A stretch of 32,589 nt of DNA from Burkholderiales bacterium. GTDB lineage: Bacteria > Pseudomonadota > Gammaproteobacteria > Burkholderiales > Usitatibacteraceae. The notes under the pieces are model-generated. The model saw only the letters and a list, made by a program, of their open reading frames with translations, was not told where the DNA came from and made no database searches. The position numbers were made by a program, and so were the translations under genes. The stretch lies in NCBI GenBank assembly GCA_025359985.1, contig JANYDB010000104.1, positions 1 to 32,589 on the forward strand, written 5' to 3'. Shown in pieces: positions 24,563 to 32,589 of the stretch (its first letter is position 1; every line of letters begins with the position of its first letter).

Positions 24563-27500
24563 ATGGATTTGAAGACCGTTTTTACGAAAACTGCCAAAGG
24601 GCTCACCCAGCTCAACCAGAAAACGCAATCGCTATCGCGTGATCTGACGAAGGCACTAAAACTAATTGATGGAAAATCCACGGTTGAGCAGCTCGCAGAC
24701 AAAACCGGCATGGCCATGCCCGCGTTGCAAAAAGCGCTGAATGATTTAAAAAAAGAAGGCTTCGTTAAAATTTTCGAAGTGAAGCAGGATGAGCCGCTGT
24801 CTGATTTTGGTGGTGACGATGATTTTGATTTCACCGCACCCGCTAAGATGGCAACGGCATCAGCGGCAGGAAAGTCGGCAGCGCCAGTGGTGCCGCCGAT
24901 GGCGGGGTTTGGGCCTTCTCCTTACCGCAGTCCCCTCGCCAATGATCAGGTTGCCCGGGTTGAGACGCCGAAGGCAGAAACACCCGAAGCGCCATTACCA
25001 GTCCTGTCTCCTGCGCCGTTCCCTTCACCCCCTCTATCGCCCCCGCCACCGGTAGTGTCGGCAGTTGATGAGGCTGCGTTGATTGCTGCGCGTATTAAAG
25101 CCCAAGCAGATGCACGCGCCCGCGCCGAGCGTGAGGCGCAAGTCAGGGCGCGTCTTGAGGTTGAGGCGCGTGCGCGCAAAGAGGCTGAATTGCGTGCGCT
25201 GGAAGAAGCCAGACGTGCGCAACAAGCTGCAGAAAATGCACGCGCCGAGCTTGAGCTGAGACTGGCCGAAGAAAAAAAGCAGCGCTTGATTGCCGCTGAG
25301 ACTCGCGCCCAAATGACGCGTGATCAGCTTGCGCAGCAGGCCGAACAACAAAAAGCATTAGCCGCAGCTCGCGCCAAAGCAGAGGCAGAGGCACAAGCGC
25401 TTTCGCGAGCGCGCGTGGCTGCCGAGTCTGAAGTAAAGGCGTTGGCTGAAGCGCGTTTGCAGGCGGATGCCGCCTCTAAACGCCAGGCTATTGAATTTGA
25501 ATCTGCGCAACGCGACTTGCGTCAGCAATTAAAAGCGGAAATTGAGGCACAGGTGCGTGCCGAAATGGAAATAATGCTGAAAAGTGACATCGAAGAGGGT
25601 GCGCGAATCGAGGTTGAAGCCGCCGTACGGCAGGGCGCGCAAGAAGATGCTCGGCGCATGTTGGAAGAGCGGCTTAATGAGGAGCGTGGTTTGCTTGAGC
25701 GCGCCGGCGCGGCCGCTACTCAGCAGGCGGAAATTGATGCGAAGAGCATGCTGGCCGCACAGGAAATAAAAATTCGCGCCGAAATGGAAGAGCGTATAAC
25801 CGCGCTTAATGACGAGAAAAAGCAGGTAGAAGCCCAAGCTCGAAAAATGGCAGAAGTCCAGGCTGAGGCTGCTGCCAAAGCGGCTGCTGAGTTTTCGGCG
25901 CGACTAAAAATTGAAGAAGTGGCCCGCCAAAAAGCGCAGGCCGAAGCAGAAATACAGCGCCAGCGTCTGGAAGAACTTGCACGCACTGAAGCGCAGGAAC
26001 GTGTACGTGTTGAAGCGGAAATGGCGGCTAAATTGGCGGCCGAGAAGGCCGGCAAAATAGAGGCCGAAGCGCGCGCGTTAATTGAGCAAGAACTGCGGGA
26101 AAAAGCTTTATTGGCCAGTCAGGCTGAATTGGCCACCGAGAAAGAGGCCAAAATTCAGGCTGAGGCCCGCGCCTTAGTTGAGCAACAGCTTCGCGAAAAG
26201 GCGGCGTTGGCCAGCCAAGCAGAATTGGAAAATGAACGCAAGGCGCGCGAAGAGGCTGACCGGAGCGCTGTCGCACAACGTTCAAGGCTTGAGGCGCGTG
26301 CCCGCGAGGAGGCTGCCGAGCGCGCGCGTGTTGAGGCTGACATGATCGCCAAGCTTGCTGCCGAAAAAGATGCCAATGCCGAAGCCCAGGAACGCGCTCG
26401 CAGCGAAGCTGCCATGCGCAAACAATCAGAGCGCGCCAGCCAGAATGAACTCAAAAGCGAACGTCGCGCTCGCGAGGCGGCAGAACGTAAAGCGCAAACG
26501 GAAGCCAAGGCGCGTGAAGTCGCTTCACAGGCAGTATCCGAACACGCGGCTGAGCTGGAACGCTTTGAGCGGGAAGCTGATGAACGTTTGCAGCTTGAGC
26601 GCTCGTTGCGTGAAAAAGCGGAGGAAAAATCACGCCTTGAAGACGAAGCAGAGGCTGCCTCTCGCGCCGCGCAAGTCGCCCGTTTGCGTGAACTGCAGGA
26701 TCAAGCGGAACGCACCCAGGCAGAACAAGTTGATATTGCTTCCGGTAAACGTCTGCGTCGTGTAAAGCGCGAGCCCCATCTGCTGCGCTGGACCCTGCTG
26801 GGGATCGTGGCGTTAGTGGTTTTCTCGGTGGTGCTGATTTTGATTGTCCCGCTGGGGGCGGTCAATCTTCGTCTGGAAAAAGCGTTGGCCGAATGGGCGC
26901 ATGATGATGTTTCTTCAAGTGGCTTGCGTATTGGTTTGTTCCCGCGCCCGCATGTCAGGCTTGATCAGGTCGCATTCGGCAAGCTTCGGGACGCCAAAGC
27001 TTCCAGCGGTAAAATTTATATGGACATGACCGCGCTATTCGGCGATCGTTTTGTTATCGATTCGTTCGAGCTCGATGATGTATCCATTACGGCTGAAGCG
27101 CTGAGCCGGGCATCGCGTTGGGGCGATCCTGAGGGGCGCTCCAAATCAATTGAGATTAGCCGGATCGTTCTCAAGAACGTAAAGCTGGAAATTAAAGATA
27201 TCAACCTTGATCCATTCGATGCGGATATGAGGTTTAATCAAGACGGAGTCATTACGGCCGCGTCGTTGCGCACCCGCGCTAACAAATGGTCGGTCGAGAT
27301 CGCACAAAATAAGCCGGTTATTTCAGTTGCCGGTGCCGGTGTTGAAGATACCGGTCAAACAACCGCAGCACCTGCGCCAGTTCCAGTGGGAGATTACACT
27401 GTTGAATTCAATGCGCGTGAGCTTATGATGTTAATCGGCGCGCCCATTCCGCTAAATACCGTCACCGCCAAGGCAATTCTGGGTAATCAGCAACTTGTGG

Positions 27501-28057
27501 TCACCGAATTTAATGCCAAACTTCTGGAAGGCAGCGCTTCTGGCGCATTCAAGATTGACTGGAAGCAAAGTTTTAACGTTAATGGCAATTTTTCAATACA
27601 AAAATTCAAGCTTGATCAGTTAGCTGAAATATTCACGCGGGGGGTTAGTTTAAATGGCAAGCTGAATGGCGAATTTACGCTTGCTACTTCCGCAGGCTCC
27701 ATCAGCACGCTGCTGGATCAGCCAAAAATTCAGGGTAATTTCTCGGTTAAGGATGGCTCGATTGGTAACGCCGATTTGGTGCAAGTGATGCGCTCACCTG
27801 AGGGTGGATTGGGCGGGCAATCAAAATTCACCGATTTATCCGGTCAATTAAGAGTTTCTGAGGGCATCATCCGCTATGAAAAGATGAAGTTAGCGGGTGG
27901 CGTGCTGCTTGCCAATGGAAACATCAATGTGGTGAATTCAACCGGCGCGTTGTCCGGATCGGTAGGTGCGGAAATTCGTTCAAATGTAGCCCAGGATCGC
28001 GCTATTTTTGCAATTTCCGGAAATGTCGCGCGGCCATTATTAAAGCGCGGTGGCTAG
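24563..28057 (+). CDS. Winged-helix / long coiled-coil / AsmA-like membrane protein
   Basis: From ATG at 24563 the product is 1164 residues in four parts. Residues 1-75 resemble a small winged helix (LSRDLTKALKLIDGKSTVEQLADKTGM, LQKALNDLKKEGFVKIFEV). Residues 76-170 are Pro/Ala-rich. Residues 172-730 are an Ala/Glu/Arg/Lys-rich coiled coil resembling TolA or IF2 linkers. Residues 741-767 form one membrane helix (LRWTLLGIVALVVFSVVLIL). Residues 768-1164 are an AsmA-like domain (GKLNGEFTLATSAGSISTLL, NVVNSTGALSGSVGAE). The topology implies a cytoplasmic coiled coil with a periplasmic AsmA domain. AsmA-like proteins are implicated in lipid transport to the outer membrane. The upstream open frame to 24494 lacks a ribosome site. 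The ABC exporter gene follows 83 bases on. Confidence 0.85.
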   Translation: MDLKTVFTKTAKGLTQLNQKTQSLSRDLTKALKLIDGKSTVEQLADKTGMAMPALQKALNDLKKEGFVKIFEVKQDEPLSDFGGDDDFDFTAPAKMATASAAGKSAAPVVPPMAGFGPSPYRSPLANDQVARVETPKAETPEAPLPVLSPAPFPSPPLSPPPPVVSAVDEAALIAARIKAQADARARAEREAQVRARLEVEARARKEAELRALEEARRAQQAAENARAELELRLAEEKKQRLIAAETRAQMTRDQLAQQAEQQKALAAARAKAEAEAQALSRARVAAESEVKALAEARLQADAASKRQAIEFESAQRDLRQQLKAEIEAQVRAEMEIMLKSDIEEGARIEVEAAVRQGAQEDARRMLEERLNEERGLLERAGAAATQQAEIDAKSMLAAQEIKIRAEMEERITALNDEKKQVEAQARKMAEVQAEAAAKAAAEFSARLKIEEVARQKAQAEAEIQRQRLEELARTEAQERVRVEAEMAAKLAAEKAGKIEAEARALIEQELREKALLASQAELATEKEAKIQAEARALVEQQLREKAALASQAELENERKAREEADRSAVAQRSRLEARAREEAAERARVEADMIAKLAAEKDANAEAQERARSEAAMRKQSERASQNELKSERRAREAAERKAQTEAKAREVASQAVSEHAAELERFEREADERLQLERSLREKAEEKSRLEDEAEAASRAAQVARLRELQDQAERTQAEQVDIASGKRLRRVKREPHLLRWTLLGIVALVVFSVVLILIVPLGAVNLRLEKALAEWAHDDVSSSGLRIGLFPRPHVRLDQVAFGKLRDAKASSGKIYMDMTALFGDRFVIDSFELDDVSITAEALSRASRWGDPEGRSKSIEISRIVLKNVKLEIKDINLDPFDADMRFNQDGVITAASLRTRANKWSVEIAQNKPVISVAGAGVEDTGQTTAAPAPVPVGDYTVEFNARELMMLIGAPIPLNTVTAKAILGNQQLVVTEFNAKLLEGSASGAFKIDWKQSFNVNGNFSIQKFKLDQLAEIFTRGVSLNGKLNGEFTLATSAGSISTLLDQPKIQGNFSVKDGSIGNADLVQVMRSPEGGLGGQSKFTDLSGQLRVSEGIIRYEKMKLAGGVLLANGNINVVNSTGALSGSVGAEIRSNVAQDRAIFAISGNVARPLLKRGG

Positions 28058-28079
28058 CAGAGCATAAACTCTGGCTAGC
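28053..28079 (+). other. Hairpin overlapping the stop of the AsmA fusion gene
   Basis: GCTAGCAGAG pairs with CTCTGGCTAGC (one bulged G) around a CATAAA loop. The TAG stop lies in the left arm. No T-run follows, so it may slow or partly end transcription, or be accidental. Confidence 0.4.
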
Positions 28080-28140
28080 GTTTCCGTGGCCATGATTTGC
28101 TCGTCTGTCGGACTCATTCACGGGGACGGTACAATATAGG

Positions 28141-30114
28141 GTGAATACAATCCCTGAACCCCTGCAGACCGCTTCGGCTGAGCCTCCGTCTACGCCTGCA
28201 TCTACACTTGCAGCTACGCCAGCTCGCCCAGCACCTTCCAATCAAAATACGCCGGGCGGAATACCAGCCGACGCAACTCAATTTGATGATCCTTCCACCG
28301 CCAATACTGCCACTGCTGTGAAGAATGGCGATACCAAGCGCAGTGCGCGTGACCTAAAAAAGCTGACCCTTTTATTGCGCTTTGTAGCGCCCTATAAAGT
28401 ACGTTTTTCTTTGGCGATGGTGGCGCTTTGCATATCGGCCGTCACGGTGTTGGCGATTGGCTGGGGTTTGAAGCACGTTATAGATGAAGGATTCGCTTCG
28501 GCCAATGCCGCAACCCTGGATAGCACTTTGCTGATACTGATCGGGATGTTGGCGTTGCTGGGTGTTTCCACGTTTTTCCGCTATTACAACATTACCTGGG
28601 TAGGTCAACGCGTGGTGGCGGACATTCGTCATGCGGTTTACGCGCATTTGCTGACGTTATCACCCAGTTTTTTTGAGCGTACCCGCACCGGCGAAGTCAT
28701 TTCCCGGTTGACCAATGACACTACCCTGGTTGAATCGGTTATCGGTAGCATGTTCTCCTGGGCGCTGCGTAACACGGTACTGTTTCTGGGCGGTATGGTG
28801 ATGCTGTTTATTACCAGCGTCAAGCTGACCTTGTTTGTGCTTGCTGTCATTCCGCTGGTGATGGTGCCAATTTTAGTGCTCGGACAACGGGTTCGAAAAT
28901 TATCCAAAAAAATCACCGACCATACTGCCGAGGCCAGCGCCTATATTGATGAATCGCTGCATGAGATTCGCACCGTTCAAGCCTACGCGCACGAAGCGGT
29001 GGATCGCGGACGTTTTGGTGATCGGGTCGAGGCTATTTTTAAGGCGGGCGAAACGAAAGCGGCTTACACGGCCGGGTTGATCGCAGCCGTTATCGTCTTG
29101 GCGTTTGGCGCGATTGCCGTTATTTTATGGGTTGGTGGACGCGATGTCATTGCTGGCCGCATCACGGCGGGAGAATTATCGGCATTCGTGTTTTACGCCG
29201 TGTTGGTTGCGAATGCAGTTGGCGCCGTATCAGAAGTGTACGGAGAGTTGATGCGGGCTTCAGGCGCATCAGAACGCCTGATGGAGTTATTGAATACGCA
29301 GTCCGAAATTGCAGCACCTTCTCATCCGGTTGCCCTGCCAGCCAGAAATGATCGTTCTGGAAATAGGCATTTACCAACGGGTCGAGTTGCGTTTGAAGGC
29401 GTTACGTTTCACTACCCATCGCGTCCTGAAACCGCCGCGCTAAAAGATTTTTCAATACGCGTTGAACCTAGCGAAGTGGTTGCCTTGGTAGGCCCCAGTG
29501 GTGCCGGAAAAACTACCGTGTTTCAATTATTGCTACGCTTTTACGATCCATCGTCAGGTACGGTGAAAGTCGACGGTATTGATGTGAAAGCCGCCGATCC
29601 ACGCGAGGTACGTTCGCGAATTGCACTGGTTTCCCAAGACGCCGTTATTTTTGCAGCGAATGTTTGGGAAAATGTACGTTATGGGCGGCCCGATGCAACA
29701 GACGCAGAGGTTCGTACAGCCTGTGAAGCGGCGTTTGCGCGCGAGTTTATTGAAGCCATGCCTCAGGGCTTTGAGACCGAATTGGGCGAGCGCGGCGTGA
29801 AGCTCTCTGGCGGTCAGCGTCAACGCATCTCGATTGCGCGTGCATTTTTGGCGGATCGTTCGGTATTGCTGCTTGATGAAGCCACTTCAGCGCTAGATGC
29901 CGAATCCGAACGGATGGTGCAACTGGCGATGGAAAAATTGATGCAGGGTCGCACCACGCTGATCATTGCGCATCGGCTCGCCACGGTTAAATCAGCGCAC
30001 CGTATTGTGGTGCTCGAAGAAGGTCGCCTGGTAGCTGAGGGCAGTCACGATGCGCTGGTTGCAGAGGGCGGTCTTTATTCCAGACTGGCTGCTTTGCAGT
30101 TCAACACGATGTGA
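28141..30114 (+). CDS. ABC exporter, fused permease and ATPase (MsbA/ABCB-like)
   Basis: This half-transporter has a membrane domain at about 75-370 (six helices by eye) and an ATPase domain at about 405-655. All motifs are intact: Walker A GPSGAGKT (451-458), Q-loop VSQD, signature LSGGQ (555-559), Walker B VLLLDE with Asp579 and Glu580, and His611 (IAHR). Such homodimers export lipids, peptides or drugs. The first 70 residues are Pro/Thr/Ala-rich and probably disordered. The start is GTG at 28141; a possible TACAAT -10 box at 28130 would place transcription at the start codon, so a leaderless message or a later start (codon 60, GTG) remains possible. It follows the AsmA fusion gene. Confidence 0.92.
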   Translation: MNTIPEPLQTASAEPPSTPASTLAATPARPAPSNQNTPGGIPADATQFDDPSTANTATAVKNGDTKRSARDLKKLTLLLRFVAPYKVRFSLAMVALCISAVTVLAIGWGLKHVIDEGFASANAATLDSTLLILIGMLALLGVSTFFRYYNITWVGQRVVADIRHAVYAHLLTLSPSFFERTRTGEVISRLTNDTTLVESVIGSMFSWALRNTVLFLGGMVMLFITSVKLTLFVLAVIPLVMVPILVLGQRVRKLSKKITDHTAEASAYIDESLHEIRTVQAYAHEAVDRGRFGDRVEAIFKAGETKAAYTAGLIAAVIVLAFGAIAVILWVGGRDVIAGRITAGELSAFVFYAVLVANAVGAVSEVYGELMRASGASERLMELLNTQSEIAAPSHPVALPARNDRSGNRHLPTGRVAFEGVTFHYPSRPETAALKDFSIRVEPSEVVALVGPSGAGKTTVFQLLLRFYDPSSGTVKVDGIDVKAADPREVRSRIALVSQDAVIFAANVWENVRYGRPDATDAEVRTACEAAFAREFIEAMPQGFETELGERGVKLSGGQRQRISIARAFLADRSVLLLDEATSALDAESERMVQLAMEKLMQGRTTLIIAHRLATVKSAHRIVVLEEGRLVAEGSHDALVAEGGLYSRLAALQFNTM

Positions 30115-30137
30115 TTTTTGCCCCTATTCTTTCCTAT

Positions 30138-30145
30138 CCCCCCCC
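30138..30145 (+). repeat. Homopolymer of eight C
   Basis: Eight C bases sit between the ABC stop and fpr start and are followed by a short T-rich stretch. It is the longest C run noticed in the window and lies in the presumed fpr leader. Confidence 0.6.
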
Positions 30146-30220
30146 GATTTTTCCGTCTGCTTTGCCACCTACATATTGCTAGTTCACAAATTTAAGCCGT
30201 ACCGATACCGAATAATTTCC

Positions 30221-31063
30221 ATGTCTAATCCCAGTACAATGTCCGTCATCCCTCCTCCTGTTCCTTCTGCTTCTGTGCAGGCCATCCCCAAATTTACCAT
30301 TGAGCCAGTTGTCTGGATCCATCAATGGAATCCCGGCTTGATGTCATTACGCATTCATCGCGACCCGGCTTACACCTTTAGGCCCGGTCAATTTGCGCGG
30401 ATTGGGCTGACCAAAGAAGATGGCGAAATTATCTGGCGTGCTTATTCAATTGTTTCGGCTCCCGATGAGGCGTTTTTGGAATTCTTTCTGGTCGTCGTTC
30501 CAACAGGAGAATTCTCCAGCCGTATCGCTAAGCTGAAAACAGGCGATACGATGCATGTGGAAAAAATCTCGCAGGGATTTTTAACCACAGATCGTTTCAA
30601 GGACGGCCGAGATTTATGGCTGATCGCGACCGGTACCGGCATGGCACCCTATATTTCAATGGTGCGGGATAGCGCAGTATGGCGGCAGTTCGAAAATATT
30701 ATTGTTGTTCAGTCGGTACGCGAGCATCGCGATTTAGCTTACACCGATGAGCTGGATCAACTCGCCCGGCAACGCCGTAGCGCAGCGGCAGACGCAGGAG
30801 CAGCTCAGGCTAAACTGATATTTGTGCGCACCTTGACGCGCGAAACCATCGATGGCGCATTGCATGGACGCGTTACGACCTTAACCGATTCGGGTGAGCT
30901 GGAAAGAGACGCCAGGCTTGTGCTTGATGATGTGCATTCACGCTTTATGCTGTGCGGCAATCCCGATATGGTGGAAGCCATGCGAGCGCTGTTGAAAGCG
31001 CGTGGTTTTCGTATGAATCGCCGCCTTGAACCTGGTCACATCATTGTTGAAAATTACTGGTGA
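30221..31063 (+). CDS. fpr: Ferredoxin/flavodoxin-NADP reductase
   Basis: This FAD enzyme moves electrons between NADPH and ferredoxin or flavodoxin. The FAD-binding motif RAYS is at 73-76, the NADP-binding motif GTGMAPY at 138-144, LCGNPDMVEAM follows, and the C-terminus ends HIIVENYW with the terminal aromatic residue of bacterial Fpr proteins. From ATG at 30221 the product is 280 residues; ATG at 30239 would give 274. The open frame continues upstream into the ABC gene but that is an extension. The first 25 residues are Pro/Ser-rich. A C8 run at 30138-30145 lies in the untranslated leader. Confidence 0.94.
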   Translation: MSNPSTMSVIPPPVPSASVQAIPKFTIEPVVWIHQWNPGLMSLRIHRDPAYTFRPGQFARIGLTKEDGEIIWRAYSIVSAPDEAFLEFFLVVVPTGEFSSRIAKLKTGDTMHVEKISQGFLTTDRFKDGRDLWLIATGTGMAPYISMVRDSAVWRQFENIIVVQSVREHRDLAYTDELDQLARQRRSAAADAGAAQAKLIFVRTLTRETIDGALHGRVTTLTDSGELERDARLVLDDVHSRFMLCGNPDMVEAMRALLKARGFRMNRRLEPGHIIVENYW

Positions 31064-31088
31064 AATACGCTTGAAATATCGCCTTGAT

Positions 31089-31110
31089 TTTGTCGTCAGG
31101 TGGTGACAAA
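31089..31110 (+). terminator. Terminator-like hairpin after fpr
   Basis: TTTGTCGTC pairs with GGTGACAAA around an AGGT loop (nine pairs including two G-U), followed by GTTTGTCTTG, a weak T-rich run. It is 26 bases after the fpr stop and before the next gene's leader. Strength is moderate. Confidence 0.4.
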
Positions 31111-31197
31111 GTTTGTCTTGAAAAATGCGCTTTGCATAAGTCCTCAAGGACATGTTAGCTTCGCAGATTGTCTTGTTTTGTGATCACGGGAGCAGCC

Positions 31198-32589
31198 ATG
31201 AAATCATCATCCATTATTCTGTCGATTGATCTTTCGGCATTTGAAAAACCGCTGACCGCGATAAAAAAACCGCTTGCAGCTGTCGGAGCAACCGCCGGTT
31301 TGTTGGTGTTGGCATCCTGTGCGATGCCCCCTGCAGGAGAGATAAAAACCGCTTCGCCCAGTATCCTTGCGGCGACTGCAAACGACCCACAGTCATTGCG
31401 CCGCGACGGCCCGCCCATAGCGCCGGTGCGCAGAGTGACGGAGACATTCTTTGGTCAAACCGCGTCAGACCCCTATCGTTATATGGAAGATGCAAAAAGT
31501 CCGGAGATGATTACTTATCTGCACGGGCAAAGTGATTACGCCAGCAAAGTACTGGACGCCATTCCAGGTCGGCAGGCCATGCAAAACCGTATTAATTCAT
31601 TGTCTGAAGCCGGCGTGCAAATCAGTGGCGTACAAATAACCGGGGTAGCGGCGACGCCGCGCGTTTTTTATTACAAGTTGATGCCCGGAGAAACTACCAA
31701 AAAGCTGTACACGCGCAACGGATTTAAAGGCGCAGAGCGACTCTTGTTTGACCCACAAGCTATTTCCAGGCCGGGTGAACGATATGCGCTGGATTTTTAT
31801 ACGGCCTCGCCGGACGGTCGTCATGTAATAGTCGGAATGGCGGCGGGTGGTTCAGAAGAAAGCCTCATTCGCGTGGTAGAAGTGGCGGCGGCGCGGGATA
31901 TGGGCGTGGTGATTGACCGTATCGAGTTTGCTGACAGCACTGCCTGGGCACCGGATAGCCGCAGTTTTTTTTATAACCGTCTGCCTGTTACCAAAGCGGG
32001 AGAGGTTAAAAATCGCTATTTGCGTAGCCAAGCTTGGCGTCATGTGTTGGACCGCAGTTTGGACAAAGATGAATTGGTATTGGCGCAGGGTATGCCGGGC
32101 GTGACCCTGGCTGATGTAGATATTCCAGCGGTGGCTCCCACGGCCGACGGCAAATATTTAATCGGCAAGATCGAGCATGGGGATGCGCGTGAAATCAGTT
32201 TGTATGTAGCTGACGCATCGGCGCAAGGTTTGCCGGTCGGTGGATGGCGCAAGGCAGTTGAGCCCAAAGACGAGGTCACAAACTATGCTTCTTACAGCAA
32301 CGGCCTGTATCTTTTAACGCATAAAAATGCACCTCGCTACAAAGTCGTGCGGACGAGTTTATCGCGACCGGATTTAGCCACGGCCACCACCATTGTTGCG
32401 CATGGTGATACGGTTATCAGTGAGCTCAAGGTTGCGCAGGATGCGCTTTATATTCGCGAACTAAACGGCGGTGTGGATCGCTTGCAACGGCTTAATTTCA
32501 GCAACAGTGTATTCAGCGGCGGCAAACTGGAGTTTGTGCGACTGCCGTTTGATCTGGCGATACGGCAGCTAATTACAGATCCCAAGCGT
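31198..32589 (+). CDS. S9 prolyl oligopeptidase-like lipoprotein, N-terminal part (runs off right edge)
   Basis: The frame stays open for 464 codons to the window end. The start is preceded by GGGAG. A long signal sequence ends in the lipobox LVLASC at Cys41, so it is a predicted lipoprotein. The N-terminal cap starts TETFFGQTASDPYRYMED, the classic DPYRWLED motif of the S9A prolyl oligopeptidase family, followed by beta-propeller repeats (TASPDGRHVIVGMAAGGSEE, FADSTAWAPDSRSFFYNRLP, PTADGKYLIGKIEHGDARE). The C-terminal alpha/beta-hydrolase with the Ser-Asp-His triad would lie beyond the window. Substrates are short proline-containing peptides in known relatives. Confidence 0.88.
   Translation, partial: MKSSSIILSIDLSAFEKPLTAIKKPLAAVGATAGLLVLASCAMPPAGEIKTASPSILAATANDPQSLRRDGPPIAPVRRVTETFFGQTASDPYRYMEDAKSPEMITYLHGQSDYASKVLDAIPGRQAMQNRINSLSEAGVQISGVQITGVAATPRVFYYKLMPGETTKKLYTRNGFKGAERLLFDPQAISRPGERYALDFYTASPDGRHVIVGMAAGGSEESLIRVVEVAAARDMGVVIDRIEFADSTAWAPDSRSFFYNRLPVTKAGEVKNRYLRSQAWRHVLDRSLDKDELVLAQGMPGVTLADVDIPAVAPTADGKYLIGKIEHGDAREISLYVADASAQGLPVGGWRKAVEPKDEVTNYASYSNGLYLLTHKNAPRYKVVRTSLSRPDLATATTIVAHGDTVISELKVAQDALYIRELNGGVDRLQRLNFSNSVFSGGKLEFVRLPFDLAIRQLITDPKR

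Noticed and set aside
25072-26760. Coiled coil as assembly artefact or repeat expansion
   Set aside because: The DNA repeats are degenerate, codon use is normal and the frame is clean through 560 codons.
28885-28900. tRNA-like GGTTCGA motif
   Set aside because: It is inside the ABC exporter reading frame and no cloverleaf can be drawn around it.

Overview
The window looks like a chromosomal segment of a betaproteobacterium, probably Burkholderiales and perhaps Oxalobacteraceae-like. This is an inference from gene content and intermediate base composition: RdgC, a DUF2863 protein (a family I know only from betaproteobacteria), type A malate synthase beside a LysR gene, and an Fpr-type ferredoxin-NADP reductase. 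No rRNA, tRNA, CRISPR array or complete insertion sequence was seen. The only mobile-element hint is a 13-codon IS30-like transposase start cut by the left edge.

Layout. 1-600: transposase start and a small unknown gene. 734-3482: a short leader ORF coupled to a one-PDZ HtrA-type protease, a heptamer tandem repeat, and a secreted M28 metallopeptidase. 3485-7806: a three-unit 24-bp repeat ahead of rdgC, then DUF1993, an esterase and DUF2863. 7958-10902: a small conserved-looking gene, a LysR regulator, a membrane-anchored SRPBCC protein, and a DNA alkylation repair pseudogene with one frameshift and one stop. 11078-13622: same-strand group of GlcG/HbpS-like protein, zinc-ribbon protein, short-chain dehydrogenase and a Cys-rich DUF3109/YkgJ-like protein. 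13724-18201: a PAS-PAS-GGDEF-EAL protein with a His/Asn-rich insertion, a 78-residue protein, an aldo/keto reductase overlapping a Pycsar-effector-like (PycTM, DUF5706) membrane protein, and a KTSC protein. 18295-22200: aceB divergent from a LysR gene with a perfect dyad between them, and a second aldo/keto reductase behind the LysR gene. 22218-31063: a secreted FecR/DUF6600 protein divergent from a giant winged-helix/coiled-coil/AsmA fusion, which precedes an ABC exporter and fpr. 31198-end: the start of an S9 prolyl oligopeptidase lipoprotein.

Working together. Most genes are housekeeping or envelope genes in one- to four-gene units. The best-supported regulatory unit is aceB/LysR, probably glyoxylate-shunt control. 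The envelope theme (HtrA protease, M28 peptidase, FecR/DUF6600, AsmA fusion, ABC exporter, S9 lipoprotein) is strong. The most unusual items are the orphan PycTM-like protein fused translationally to an aldo/keto reductase gene, the wHTH/coiled-coil/AsmA protein, and the His-rich insert in the GGDEF domain. I found no complete new defence or mobile system; the orphan PycTM-like gene is the closest candidate.
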